Below the pieces are notes generated by a model. The model searched no databases and was not told the origin of the DNA. It saw only the letters and a program-made list of their open reading frames with translations. A stretch of DNA of 64,000 nt from Adiantum capillus-veneris. Lineage: Eukaryota; Streptophyta; Polypodiopsida; Polypodiales; Pteridaceae. Below, piece after piece: positions 30,057 through 39,903 of the stretch (the first letter of the stretch is position 1; each line of letters opens with the position of its first letter). The position numbers and the translations under genes are program-made. The DNA is taken from positions 85,667,525-85,731,524 of the forward strand of contig CM043958.1 in assembly GCA_014529385.2 (NCBI GenBank), read 5' to 3'.

Positions 30057-32530
30057 TCAATGGGTCGCGGGCTGCACCACATGACACTCTGGAGATGTTC
30101 ACCCCAATTGTCTACTAGCTTTTGATGAGCATCACATGCCCCTAGATAGCTATGCCATTCTGCAGTAGATCTTTCCTTGTTTATCCTAGCTCTCACATTT
30201 GCTCGATATCGTCGTCTCTTATATGACCTTTGTTTCTTGTTAAGGTTTTGATTTTGGTAAATGTTTGAACTCGACTCGTTTGATAGGTCTTCGCTTGTAT
30301 CTTCTTCACTCTCATATAAATTACCATAGATGGTCGTACTAGACCTTGAGTGTTCAGTTTCTATACTTGGCTCACTCGATGTTTCCTCAGGTTTTGAATC
30401 CATTTCTCCCTGAGATTCCGTTTCTGATGTGTATTGGCCTGAAGCCTTTGAGGAATCATCGGTTTCACTCTCAGGTAGGTGTGCCTCTTTCTTATCATCA
30501 GATGTTACATGCGCTACACCTAACATGTTTACTGGTGCAATGTGTGGTATCTCTTCCCCATCTGGTGTTACCCAGGTTGTTCCTCTAGCTCCCCATGTAT
30601 CTATAGTTGCCGCTAGGTGTACCCAATCGACATTGTCTGACTGAGCCATTCCGGGTAGGATATCCATATAAGGAGAGTTCTCCCCAATATCCGTGTCTTC
30701 GTTACACGTGTAAAAATACTGTAATGGAGCTGAGTGAATTGTTGTGTCTGATCGATTATCAATGATGAATTTATTTCCTAGAGGATGCGTTCGACCACTG
30801 AAAAGATCAACTCGAATGACAGAGTCTTGGAACTGTAAGTAGACGTTGTTTTTGGACCACTCATGCACCATTTTTGCTTCCCTCATGAATGGACGCCCTA
30901 AGATCATCTCAAATGACATAGGATGCTTGGAAAAATCCATAACAATGAATGTTTGCCTTACCTTGTGTCCCAAGACCTTGATCCTGAGATCCTTAAGCAT
31001 TCCAATAGGCGTAACAATAGATCCATTAGCCATTTTTACCACTACGCTTGTGGCTTCAAGGTGAGGTCGCCCCATAGACTCCCAACAACTCTTTGTCACC
31101 ATGCTGACTCCCGCACCACCGTCAAGGACCCCCTTTACAGTTAATCCTTTAGTAGTGATTGGTAGAGTAGCATTAGATTCATCACCTTGAAAGTATTGCC
31201 CCAACTTGTTAACGAGTACTTCAATTACAGATTCATGTCCCGCTAGGTCAGATGGTGGTGCTAAATGTTCCTCATCATTCATTACCGAGTCAGGTTTGTT
31301 CATATGTGCAAACTGTGGTAATCCGGCCTGTAATTCTCCATTGAGGAAGGCTCGAAGAGCTGAGACTAGCTCGGGGTCTTTATATAGTTTGGACATGATG
31401 GTGGTTCTAACTTCTGAAGACATGAAATCCATCAATTTGGCAACATTTAATGGCATCTTCTGGGACGTAGGACCCTGACAAGAGAATGGTGAAGATGGAA
31501 TCTCCACTTCCTCAAGGGGGTCGGGTATTCCCTCACCAAACATTCTCTCTAGTAGGAAAGGTGTGTGTCCACTTTCAGATGTCCTACCCTCACTCTCTTC
31601 CCGAATGATACTGGGTATAGCTAATGGCCTGTAATTCTTGTGAGGTTGAACTTGTGTGGGAAACATTGTGTCCGACATCTGGATATGTTTGGGTTTAGGT
31701 TCTAATGTTCGTTGAGTTTCTTCCACCAAACCCCTCAGTTGTTGGACTCGTTCAATTTCCACTGTTGGGTTTGGATAGGTTCCAATCTTTCTCTTGCAAT
31801 CCTCATTTTTTGTCTCTCGTGGCTTATCTTGGGGGTTCGCAACTGGGTAGTTTAACTTTGAATACTCTTTTGGTGTTCGTCGTAATTCCCTCTCGTGATC
31901 CTCCTCACTGGCTTTTTCCTTTGTAGTAACATTTTTGGTCTCTGTGGTCTCTATCGAATCTGAGTCATCCTCAGGGTCATTCATATACACGGGATCCTCT
32001 CCTGTCCCTATGTTAGTCTTTGAACTAGGTTTTGAGCTAGAAGCATTAAGGGATTTCTTTCTTCGTGTTTTCTTCTTTCTCGCTCGGCCAATGGATGCAA
32101 CATCCCTCTCTTCGAGGATGTAATTTTGCTTTTGGAGCATCGACCGTGTGAGTGCATTCACTGGTGCTATGTTTATAGTTGGTGGTGTCCCATCAACAAT
32201 CTCTATTATGTTCAATGGTGTGATTTTCGGTGCGTTTGGATTGTTAGGACACTGTGCGATCAAATGATCTATGCCACAACGATTACAAGTGAGTATTGGC
32301 ATTGCCAATGCACTCCCTTGACTTGTTTGCATTAGTGCAGCATTCTTTTGCATTCTAATGGGGCACTCAGCTACTCGATGTGGTCCACCACATTCGTAGC
32401 ACTGAAGAGGTGGTCTCCTGGCAAAACTATTAATGTTTTGGCCTCTTGCTGCTAGCGCAGTAGCTTGATATACCGGTTTGATTTGTCCCCAATGGTCTTC
32501 CATATAGTACATGGGACACTCCTCAAGCAT
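30020..32530 (-). CDS. gypsy-B Gag C-terminal part and protease-like domain
   Basis: 836-residue open stretch in the gag frame. It begins after a one-base frameshift near 32550. It holds two CX2CX3HX4C knuckles (CYECGGPHRVAEC, CNRCGIDHLIAQC), a basic stretch (RARKKKTRRKK), a long charged spacer, and a retropepsin-like domain in which GVLDGGAGVSMV has D-G-G in place of D-S/T-G (Asp about residue 470, codon 31121-31123), followed by FIVMDFSKH and MILGRPFM. The C-terminal 250 residues are acidic and Ser-rich, then basic (KKQRSYKRRRYRANVRARI). Pol follows in the -1 frame. Confidence 0.85.
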   Translation of the reverse strand: MLEECPMYYMEDHWGQIKPVYQATALAARGQNINSFARRPPLQCYECGGPHRVAECPIRMQKNAALMQTSQGSALAMPILTCNRCGIDHLIAQCPNNPNAPKITPLNIIEIVDGTPPTINIAPVNALTRSMLQKQNYILEERDVASIGRARKKKTRRKKSLNASSSKPSSKTNIGTGEDPVYMNDPEDDSDSIETTETKNVTTKEKASEEDHERELRRTPKEYSKLNYPVANPQDKPRETKNEDCKRKIGTYPNPTVEIERVQQLRGLVEETQRTLEPKPKHIQMSDTMFPTQVQPHKNYRPLAIPSIIREESEGRTSESGHTPFLLERMFGEGIPDPLEEVEIPSSPFSCQGPTSQKMPLNVAKLMDFMSSEVRTTIMSKLYKDPELVSALRAFLNGELQAGLPQFAHMNKPDSVMNDEEHLAPPSDLAGHESVIEVLVNKLGQYFQGDESNATLPITTKGLTVKGVLDGGAGVSMVTKSCWESMGRPHLEATSVVVKMANGSIVTPIGMLKDLRIKVLGHKVRQTFIVMDFSKHPMSFEMILGRPFMREAKMVHEWSKNNVYLQFQDSVIRVDLFSGRTHPLGNKFIIDNRSDTTIHSAPLQYFYTCNEDTDIGENSPYMDILPGMAQSDNVDWVHLAATIDTWGARGTTWVTPDGEEIPHIAPVNMLGVAHVTSDDKKEAHLPESETDDSSKASGQYTSETESQGEMDSKPEETSSEPSIETEHSRSSTTIYGNLYESEEDTSEDLSNESSSNIYQNQNLNKKQRSYKRRRYRANVRARINKERSTAEWHSYLGACDAHQKLVDNWGEHLQSVMWCSPRPIDLAQLEVTEPKL

Positions 32531-32549
32531 GTCGACTCCATAGGTGATA

Positions 32550-33170
32550 CTAGGGTCCTATGTCCCTTTCGCAATCTACATAAGTACTAGATGACTCGCA
32601 ACCTATTTGGTTCATAGGTGTAACTCTTGGATGAGGGGGTTGCGGTCCTAGCACTGGAGGTGGCAACGGTGTGGTTTGGACCACATTTTGGGTTCTAGGG
32701 ACCATGTGCTGTAATGGCAACTGTTGCTCCATGGGTGGGGTAGGCATCAATGCAGGAACTCGAGGTGAGTCTGCCCAAGCTATAGGCGGTCTATTTTCCA
32801 TGATGCGTTTAAGCATTAGGCAATCCTTCGCTTGATGGCCATACCTACCACACGCGTTACAAGTCCCGTTAAACTTTACTCTGAAAGTAGGGCATTCACT
32901 CGTAGTATGTGGGCCCAAGCAAATTGAGCACCATTGTTGCTCCCTTCTTGGATACATATGAGTGTTTTGTGGAGCACGATTACCCCTAAGGCTTTCTTGG
33001 ATGGCCTTGGTGAGATCTGCCAAAGTCATCTCAGATATCGTTTGCTCTTTCACGATTGGCTTTATCTTCATTGGCTCATGCCCTGACGCTTGCGAGCTAC
33101 TAGACTTCGGCTCGGCAGACACTCTTTCTCCTGCAATCATTAAATTATCCTCCAATTGGATTGCATTCAT
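32550..33170 (-). pseudogene. gypsy-B Gag zinc knuckles 1 and 2
   Basis: Continues the upstream gag frame after a TGA at about 33225 that results from two compensating small indels. It contains CSICLGPHTTSEC (CX2CX3HX4C) and CNACGRYGHQAKDC (classical CX2CX4HX4C), then a Pro-rich stretch. It ends in a frameshift near 32550, after which the next part runs in another frame. The corresponding gypsy-A piece is open, so these breaks are specific to this copy. Confidence 0.82.
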
Positions 33171-33224
33171 GGTGACTGCTTCCCAAGTAGTGATACCTCT
33201 AATGACTAGGCCATTATAATACTT

Positions 33225-35246
33225 TCATGTCGTAGTCCCCCTAATGAATCTATCGAGCAATTGGTTGTTGTTGAATCGCTCGTTTGGATTGCATCGAGAA
33301 TTCAAATTCTTTTGGCGACTAATGAAGTCTCTCACGGATTCACCTTCTTCTCGTTGGGCTTTCTGGAGCTGAGAGGCTACACCCCAAAGTACTCCCTCTC
33401 GTATGTATTCTTTTAAGAACAGTCTCCTAAGAGTAGAGTAGATCGTTTTCTCCTCTACTCTTAAGGTTCTATACCAATCTCCAGCCTTTCCGCTTAGGGT
33501 CAAACTCAAAGCCTTACACTTATGTAGCTCATTGTGCTCTTCCAAGGAATCGCACACGTGTTCAAAGACTTCCATATGCTTTCTAGCATCTCTGTCTCCA
33601 CTGAATTTCTGTGTGAGCTTAGCTACTTGAACTGCCTTGCTCCTAGGCTCTCTATCAGGTGCACTACGCATGTTTTCCGCAATAGAGCGACCGATAGTTT
33701 GAGCAAATGCTGCCAAATCTCTTATTTGAGCAGGTATAATGGGTGTATGTTCTCCTGGAACCACATGTGAGATGGGAGTTGGCCTTGGCCTTGGCATACG
33801 CGTGGCTCTTGGGTCCCAAATTTCGTATGGTGGTGTACCAGACGGTGGTCCAAAGTTTACAGGCGTGGCCCTAGGCATAGGGGGTGCCTGATATGGCATG
33901 TTATTATTAAATGGCATGGCTCCACTTGTATAAGAGCTTGGATAATTCCATTGTGGATTGTAAGCTCTTGGAATAATCGGAGGTGTAGGAGCTACATGAG
34001 GCTGAGGTACGACAGGTGCACATGATTGATACATACATGTAGGTATAGTTGGGGGCACTGTGCTACTAGGCATCGATGCAGTGTTAACAAATGAACTCCA
34101 TGGTGTACTTCTTGTCATGCTCACCACTGGGATATGCATGGTAGCCGTAGTTTCATTAAGAGAAAGATGAGCTAGATTTGGGAAGGTAAAGCTGCCACTT
34201 GTGGGCTCAGATTGTCCTGAGGCTCCTGGCGAAACAACATATGGAGGATCAATGGGGCTCACTGAGGGAGTCTCCATTTTTGATAGGGTTGGTTGGTTGG
34301 CCTTTCTCGTATCCAAGAATCTCATTAGGCCTGTTGAAGGCATGTTGATCCCTGTGTTCTGTCTATCTAACTCGACAATCCTATGGAGGACATCACAGAC
34401 TTTCTGTTGTTGTTCATCTATGCTAGTAGCACCCGATGTGGATTGTAGAACATCTAACCAACCCACATGATAGGTGTGTCCTGTGTACCGATCAGTTAAA
34501 GCTTCTGCTTGTAGGTCATACTCCCAATTTTTGTTTAGGAATATCCCATCTAGGCCTGGCGTGCTGGAGGTTTCCCTTGAAGTGGAAACATTATTGCTTC
34601 CCATAGCTTTCCCCTCCGTGATTGCTACCTTGGGAGCACTCGGTTGCTTGGCTGGCATGATTGTTGTCATAGGAGCCTTTGCTTTCAGGGCTCGACTTTG
34701 TTCTAGCCTTCGTAGGTTCTCAATTTCCCTCTCTCTTGTTGCTTGCATATAGCGTTCGATCTCTTGTACTTCGGTAAGACTCCTACCATCGGGTAGTAAA
34801 ACCTCAGAGGGAGATAGTCTTAAAGGATCAGGAGGTGCAGTGGATGGAACATTCACATGCACACTCTCAAGAAGCATAGGGTCTATTTTAGGTATGAATG
34901 ACGAATTTACTTCCCCACTCCCTTCATTTATTTCATTAACCGCATGTTCGGAGCGAGTAGCTCTACTAAGGGTCTCTTTTAAGCGGCTTAACACGCTGGA
35001 CCCGGGCCGTGGGCCCATGGCATGCATGTCTTGACTTGAACTATCAGGGTTTGGTGTAGGATACCCCTCCATGACTTCGTAGTCAGAGGAAGAATCACTA
35101 GACGCGATATGAGGATCTTGGGTCGCGCTACCTTGAGTCCCGGCCGAAGGTCCAGAACCTAGGGTGGAGGAATAATGGGTGCCCGCGTAAATGGAGGCAC
35201 TACCAATATGCTCGTGCTCTAACACTCGTCCAGAGCGTAGGTTCAT
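33225..35246 (-). CDS. gypsy-B Gag N-terminal part and capsid
   Basis: Starts at ATG 35246 (MNLRSGRVLEHEH), chosen because gypsy-A has MHLHYGRVLEMEQ at the same place. The first 300 residues are low-complexity and acidic (PNPDSSSQDMHAMGPR) with a coiled-coil-like stretch (ATREREIENLRRLEQSRALKA); then comes a Pro/Met/Ser-rich region. The capsid domain occupies the end (KLTQKFSGDRDARKHMEVF, LSLTLSGKAGDWYRTL, LFLKEYIREG, FNNNQLLDRFIRG). The piece is broken just after the capsid by local indels. It is much longer than a typical Gag N-terminus. Confidence 0.85.
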   Translation of the reverse strand: MNLRSGRVLEHEHIGSASIYAGTHYSSTLGSGPSAGTQGSATQDPHIASSDSSSDYEVMEGYPTPNPDSSSQDMHAMGPRPGSSVLSRLKETLSRATRSEHAVNEINEGSGEVNSSFIPKIDPMLLESVHVNVPSTAPPDPLRLSPSEVLLPDGRSLTEVQEIERYMQATREREIENLRRLEQSRALKAKAPMTTIMPAKQPSAPKVAITEGKAMGSNNVSTSRETSSTPGLDGIFLNKNWEYDLQAEALTDRYTGHTYHVGWLDVLQSTSGATSIDEQQQKVCDVLHRIVELDRQNTGINMPSTGLMRFLDTRKANQPTLSKMETPSVSPIDPPYVVSPGASGQSEPTSGSFTFPNLAHLSLNETTATMHIPVVSMTRSTPWSSFVNTASMPSSTVPPTIPTCMYQSCAPVVPQPHVAPTPPIIPRAYNPQWNYPSSYTSGAMPFNNNMPYQAPPMPRATPVNFGPPSGTPPYEIWDPRATRMPRPRPTPISHVVPGEHTPIIPAQIRDLAAFAQTIGRSIAENMRSAPDREPRSKAVQVAKLTQKFSGDRDARKHMEVFEHVCDSLEEHNELHKCKALSLTLSGKAGDWYRTLRVEEKTIYSTLRRLFLKEYIREGVLWGVASQLQKAQREEGESVRDFISRQKNLNSRCNPNERFNNNQLLDRFIRGTTT

Positions 35247-35632
35247 ATGACTTGGATCCCCTAGAAGTGTCAGTGAGGGCCCGTGAAGGCTGCTCACCTA
35301 GTAATTTTGGGTGTTTTGCAACCCAAGTCTTTTCTTATTTATTTATTTTTTGATTTTTTGGTCCTTTTTTTCTGACCCAGCTATAGAATAGAACGTATGA
35401 TAGCTCAAAACGAGCGTCTCGGTCAGAGGGACATGCCGTGCTTTACAGCCCTCCGTTTGGTCACTTTATGCCCTCGGAATCCCTAAAACCGTCAATTTCT
35501 AGTAGGGAACTAGGCCCAAATTAGAAAGTCTAAGGGTGCAAGTGGGAAGAGAAGGGAGGAGAGTGGAGGACTTGCCCCACATGCTCTCATTCCCTCTTGA
35601 GGGGGTAGGGTATATATATAAGAGTGAGTCTA
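35247..35632 (-). other. gypsy-B leader, gag-proximal part
   Basis: Untranslated region between the copia-A insertion and the gag ATG. It shares AGCTCAAAACGAGCGT (near 35403) with the gypsy-A leader (near 43483), so it is conserved between the two copies and may be a packaging or translation signal. Confidence 0.6.
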
Positions 35633-35637
35633 GTATA

Positions 35638-35853
35638 TGAAGTCGCGGAGCGGAGCGTGGGTCGACTCTCTCTCACACACACACAGTGAGCTTACACAGT
35701 ACAGTACGCAGAGAACTGTTAGAAGGGTTATCTCCCAATAATCTTAGTATTCACAAAGTATATGTTAGTATATACAAAGAGTTAGAGGGAAATGAGTTAG
35801 GCGGGTGGCCAGCCATATCCGCATAAGAGGCCACTTGGGCTTTAATCCCAACA
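35638..35853 (-). repeat. copia-A 3' LTR
   Basis: 216 bases, TGAAGTCGCGG...AATCCCAACA on the plus strand (minus strand TGTTGGGATTAAAG). It differs from the 5' LTR (40968-41183) at three positions. It is flanked by the target duplication GTATA at 35633-35637 and 41184-41188. Confidence 0.97.
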
Positions 35854-35864
35854 ACCTCCCACTT
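35854..35864 (-). promoter_or_regulatory. copia-A polypurine tract
   Basis: Minus strand AAGTGGGAGGT, directly before the 3' LTR. Confidence 0.92.
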
Positions 35865-35937
35865 AAAGTCCAATGTGGCACTTTAAGTAACTGTAAATCT
35901 ATGAACATAAATGTACAAAGATTTACATGGCTGCCAT

Positions 35938-38439
35938 CTATCCAATGCCCAATAACTCACGACAATGCACAAAGCCCTCTCCTGGAAGTCCCTTTGTGAG
36001 TAGATCAGCAGGATTGTCCTTGGTGTGGATCTTCAGCAGTTGTATCTGCTTGTCTTCAAGTACTTCCCTAATGAAGTGATATTTGACATCAATATGCTTA
36101 GTCTTCGAATGGAACACTCGATTCTTTGCCAATTGTATAGCACTTTGACTATCACAATATAACTTTGGCATATGTACTTTGATTCCCAAGTCTGCAACCA
36201 ATCTACCAAGCCAAATAGCTTCTTTGCATGCCTCATTTGCTGCAACATACTCAGCTTCTGTAGTAGACTGCGTAACACAATCTTGTAATCGAGATCGCCA
36301 TGATATGGCACCTCCAGCCAATGTAAAGACATAGCCTAATGTAGATCTCCTCTTATCCAAGTCTCCTGCATAATCTGAGTCAGTGTATCCTCTGACACTC
36401 AAATCCTGACTACCATAGCATATGCGCATACTCTTTGTATGTTTTAAGTATCTCATGATACCTTTCACTGCCTCCCAATGTTTCTTGCCGGGATTTGACA
36501 TATATCTGCTAACCACTCCCACTGCAAATGCAATATCCGGACGTGTAGCAATCATTGCATACATCAAACTACCCACTGCAGACGCATATAGAATCTTATC
36601 CATTTCAGCCTTTTCTTCCTCAGACACAGGACAATCTTGTTTGCTAAGTTTCACATATGGTGGCAATGGAACACTCAATGCCTTTCCCTTCTCCATATTG
36701 AAACGTTGCAAAACCTTGTCAATATACTCTGTTTGAGATAACCAAATCAACTTCTTTGATCTGTCTCTCTCAATGCGCATACCAAGTATATGACTTGCCT
36801 CACCCATGTCTTTCATGTCAAACGATTTTGCCATCTTTGACTTCAAAGCTGAAATTTCTTCCAAGTGTTTGCCAGCAATCAACATGTCATCCACATACAA
36901 AATAAGGATCAGCCAACTGCCATCCTTAGCCTTCTTTGTATATAGACAGTGATCGAACTCACTACGTTTGTAGCCTTGAGAAAGCATAAACTGGTGGAAC
37001 TTATGGTACCATGCCCTCGGTGATTGTTTTAAGCCATAAAGACTCTTTAACAACTGGCATACCAAATGTTCCATGCCTTTCTCAACAAACCCTTTTGGCT
37101 GCTGCATGTAAATTTCCACATCTAAATCACCATGCAAGAACGCTGTCTTGACATCCATTTGGTGCAACACCAAATCCAATATAGCAACCAATGCAAGAAA
37201 GCATCTCAATGTAGTCATCTTGACCACTGGAGAGAAGACTTCATCAAAGTCAATGCCTTGTTCTTGCTTAAAGCCCTTGGCAACAAGCCTTGCTTTGTAC
37301 TTTGGCTGACTATCATGAGCGGTGATCTTATACCTGTAAACCCATTTACAAGGTAGAGCCTTTTTGCCCTGTGGTAATTTAACCAATTTCCATGTCTGGT
37401 TTTTATGCAGAGCTGTCATCTCTGACTGCATGGCCAACTGCCATTTTTTCGAGTCAACCACTTGTAATGCTTCCTTGTAACAAGATGGTTCTCCGCAATC
37501 TGTGAGCATGACATAATTTAGAGATGGCACATAACGATCAGGTGGTTTGGAGACACGCTCAGAACGTCTCACCACAACTGATTCTGCCTCTCTAGCCACT
37601 ATAGGCTGTTCCTGAGCCTGACCATGCTGTCTTGATGTGCTAGCACTAGGTCCATCTTCCCTGAAGACAACTCTTCTGATCTCCTCTGTCTTCTCTGGCT
37701 TAGCGTGAAACTTGGCTTCATTGAAATGCACATCATTGCTACGAATAAGCTTTCTGGACTCAGGATCCCAAAGCCGGTAACCCATCTCGCCCGATTCTCC
37801 GTAGCCAAGAAATATACACTTCTTGCTCTTTGGTTCTAACTTATTTCTGAACTCCTTAGGAATATGGCTATAAGCTTCACAACCAAAGACTCTGAGATGC
37901 TTATACGAAGGTGCCTTGCCTGTCCATAGCATCTCGGCCACTGCACTCTTATCCAAAACCCTACTAGGAGACCTGTTGATCAAATGGACTGCTGTAGCCA
38001 CTGCTTCCGCCCAAAATCCATCAGGCAACTCAGCATTTGACAACATGCTTCTGACCTTCTCTTGTATGGTCCTATTCATACGTTCTGCAACCCCATTCTG
38101 TGAAGGATTATATGGTGCAGTAAGTTCCCGCTTAATCCCTTTTGCTTCACAAAAGTCTTGAAAAGCTTTGGAAACGTACTCTCCACCATTGTTAGTTCTC
38201 AAGCACTTCAGCTTCTGACCACTCTGATTCTCCACCAGCTGCAAGAATGTCTTAAAGACCTTGAGCACCTCATCCTTGTGCTTCAAGAAGTAAACCCATA
38301 CTTTGCGAGAATAGTCATCTATGAATGTACAAAAGTACGCTGCTCCCCCTAGTGACAAACTAGGCCTTGGTCCGCATAGATCACTGTGTACAAGAGCTAA
38401 CCGTTCGTCCCTACGATTCCTCTTTGATCTGTGCGGTTC
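35938..38439 (-). CDS. copia-A integrase core, reverse transcriptase and RNase H
   Basis: 833 codons after the amber, same frame as the first half, no further break. Integrase core: VHSDLCGP holds the first Asp and GVAERMNRT the Glu, but the middle motif reads RTNNGGEY, so the second catalytic Asp is Asn (codon 38191-38193); copia-C has RSDNGGEY there. [55 protein letters not shown] and LILYVDDMLIAGK, intact. RNase H: YTDSDYAGDLDKRRST, STTEAEYVA and CDSQSAIQLA, intact. It ends with NPADLLTKGLPGEGF. The usual copia order INT-RT-RH is kept. Confidence 0.95.
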   Translation of the reverse strand, partial: EPHRSKRNRRDERLALVHSDLCGPRPSLSLGGAAYFCTFIDDYSRKVWVYFLKHKDEVLKVFKTFLQLVENQSGQKLKCLRTNNGGEYVSKAFQDFCEAKGIKRELTAPYNPSQNGVAERMNRTIQEKVRSMLSNAELPDGFWAEAVATAVHLINRSPSRVLDKSAVAEMLWTGKAPSYKHLRVFGCEAYSHIPKEFRNKLEPKSKKCIFLGYGESGEMGYRLWDPESRKLIRSNDVHFNEAKFHAKPEKTEEIRRVVFREDGPSASTSRQHGQAQEQPIVAREAESVVVRRSERVSKPPDRYVPSLNYVMLTDCGEPSCYKEALQVVDSKKWQLAMQSEMTALHKNQTWKLVKLPQGKKALPCKWVYRYKITAHDSQPKYKARLVAKGFKQEQGIDFDEVFSPVVKMTTLRCFLALVAILDLVLHQMDVKTAFLHGDLDVEIYMQQPKGFVEKGMEHLVCQLLKSLYGLKQSPRAWYHKFHQFMLSQGYKRSEFDHCLYTKKAKDGSWLILILYVDDMLIAGKHLEEISALKSKMAKSFDMKDMGEASHILGMRIERDRSKKLIWLSQTEYIDKVLQRFNMEKGKALSVPLPPYVKLSKQDCPVSEEEKAEMDKILYASAVGSLMYAMIATRPDIAFAVGVVSRYMSNPGKKHWEAVKGIMRYLKHTKSMRICYGSQDLSVRGYTDSDYAGDLDKRRSTLGYVFTLAGGAISWRSRLQDCVTQSTTEAEYVAANEACKEAIWLGRLVADLGIKVHMPKLYCDSQSAIQLAKNRVFHSKTKHIDVKYHFIREVLEDKQIQLLKIHTKDNPADLLTKGLPGEGFVHCRELLGIG

Positions 38440-39903
38440 CTATGTTTGCTTACCATAAACACAATGCTCACAAAACTCGAAATCTTGAAATGAAAAACCA
38501 GGCAAATAACCATAATGAGAAAGTATTTCCATTCCTCTTTTTGACATATGTCCCAACCTACGATGCCACAGTGACACACTTGGCTGCTCAATCACATTAA
38601 TTACATGGTTTTTAACCTCTGAAACATGTAAAGTGTATAGAGTTCCAGACTTGCTGCCATGTGCTACAGTCATCGAACCTTTGGAGATCTTCCAAGCGTT
38701 GTTCCCAAAAACTGTCACATAACCCGCATCATCCAACTTCCCTGTACTAATCAAGCTCTTTCGGATTGCTGGAACATGTCTGACATTCTTGAGCCATAAA
38801 GAAGAGCCATTCTGAAACTTCAACTGCACATCTCCCACTCCAAGTATGTCACAAACCTGCTCATTGCCAAGTCTGACATAATCTTTAGTAGCCACATATG
38901 ATGTAAACCACTCTTTGTGCGGAGAAACATGTAAAGATGCCCCTGAGTCGATAATCCAATCACTCATAGCATGTCCATCCTCTGCAGTCAAGAAAACAGA
39001 ATCAAGATTGCTTGTAAGGAAGATGTCACCAGCTGCTATACCAGAATCACTGTCTAAACTAGATCCTGTGACATTCACCTCTTCAATCTTCACTGAACTC
39101 TTCTTTTCATCTTGCTCAGAACTCTTTGTTTTTCCTTTTTCTTGTTTCCACTTCGTACAGTCTCGCTTCATGTGACCCTTCTTGCCACAATGGTAGCATT
39201 CTATGTCATCCTTTGACTTCGAATCACGAGACTTACTTCGGTTTTGTGCCTTCTTACCCTTCTTCTCTTTAAATTGTTGTCTCCCTCGAACGACCAAAGC
39301 ACTATTGCCTTTGCCTTTGTCAATGTTCTTCCTGTTCACTTTCTCTGTGAGCAAGCTGCCTTCTACATTGGCACTTGTAAGACCTTCTGGCGCGACAGAA
39401 TTACTTAACGCTGTACGAAAAGTATCCCAACTGTCTGGCAAAGTGATTAAGAGAAACATAGCCTTCACTGAATCTGGAAAGACTATCTCCTGTGCTGTTA
39501 ACTGGCTGAAAATTGTGTGAAATTCATTCAGATGATTTGACATGGCTGTCCCTTCCTTCATCTTCAAATCCACCAATTTCTTGAGCCAATAAATCTGAGA
39601 AGCAGCACTTTGTTTCTCGTACATACCACATAGCTTTTTCCATACGCCAGACGCTGTAGTCTCTTCTGTTACGTTGAAGTAAACATTTTCTGCCAGTGTC
39701 AGCATGATTGTGGAACAAGCTAACTCATCAAGCTCTTCCCACTCATCTTCAGCCATACCTTCTGGTCTCTCCCCTTTGAGCTTCAGTGGCTTCACTTGTT
39801 TTTTCTGCACCAAAACCTGCCAAATCTGCTTCTTCCAGAATGGAAAGTTTGTGCCATCCAGCTTCTTTATGTTGTAAAGAGTCTCACTTTGAGAAGATGC
39901 CAT
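38440..39903 (-). CDS. copia-A Gag, protease and integrase zinc finger
   Basis: 487 codons plus stop from the ATG at 39903 (MASSQSETLYNIKKLDG), chosen by match to copia-C. Gag: LDGTNFPFWKKQIWQVLV and STIMLTLAENVYFNV. A classical zinc knuckle CYHCGKKGHMKRDC lies near residue 235. Protease: WIIDSGASLHVSPHKEW, a canonical DSGA, near residue 325. GAG-pre-integrase with LWHRRLGHMS and CEHCVYGKQT (HHCC). It stops at UAG 38440-38442, where copia-C has a Gln codon, and the frame continues straight on into the integrase core. Confidence 0.95.
   Translation of the reverse strand: MASSQSETLYNIKKLDGTNFPFWKKQIWQVLVQKKQVKPLKLKGERPEGMAEDEWEELDELACSTIMLTLAENVYFNVTEETTASGVWKKLCGMYEKQSAASQIYWLKKLVDLKMKEGTAMSNHLNEFHTIFSQLTAQEIVFPDSVKAMFLLITLPDSWDTFRTALSNSVAPEGLTSANVEGSLLTEKVNRKNIDKGKGNSALVVRGRQQFKEKKGKKAQNRSKSRDSKSKDDIECYHCGKKGHMKRDCTKWKQEKGKTKSSEQDEKKSSVKIEEVNVTGSSLDSDSGIAAGDIFLTSNLDSVFLTAEDGHAMSDWIIDSGASLHVSPHKEWFTSYVATKDYVRLGNEQVCDILGVGDVQLKFQNGSSLWLKNVRHVPAIRKSLISTGKLDDAGYVTVFGNNAWKISKGSMTVAHGSKSGTLYTLHVSEVKNHVINVIEQPSVSLWHRRLGHMSKRGMEILSHYGYLPGFSFQDFEFCEHCVYGKQT

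Noticed and set aside
38440-38442. Programmed readthrough at the copia-A amber codon
   Set aside because: The following codons (GAA CCG) do not form a leaky context, and the related copia-C has Gln; a point mutation is more likely.
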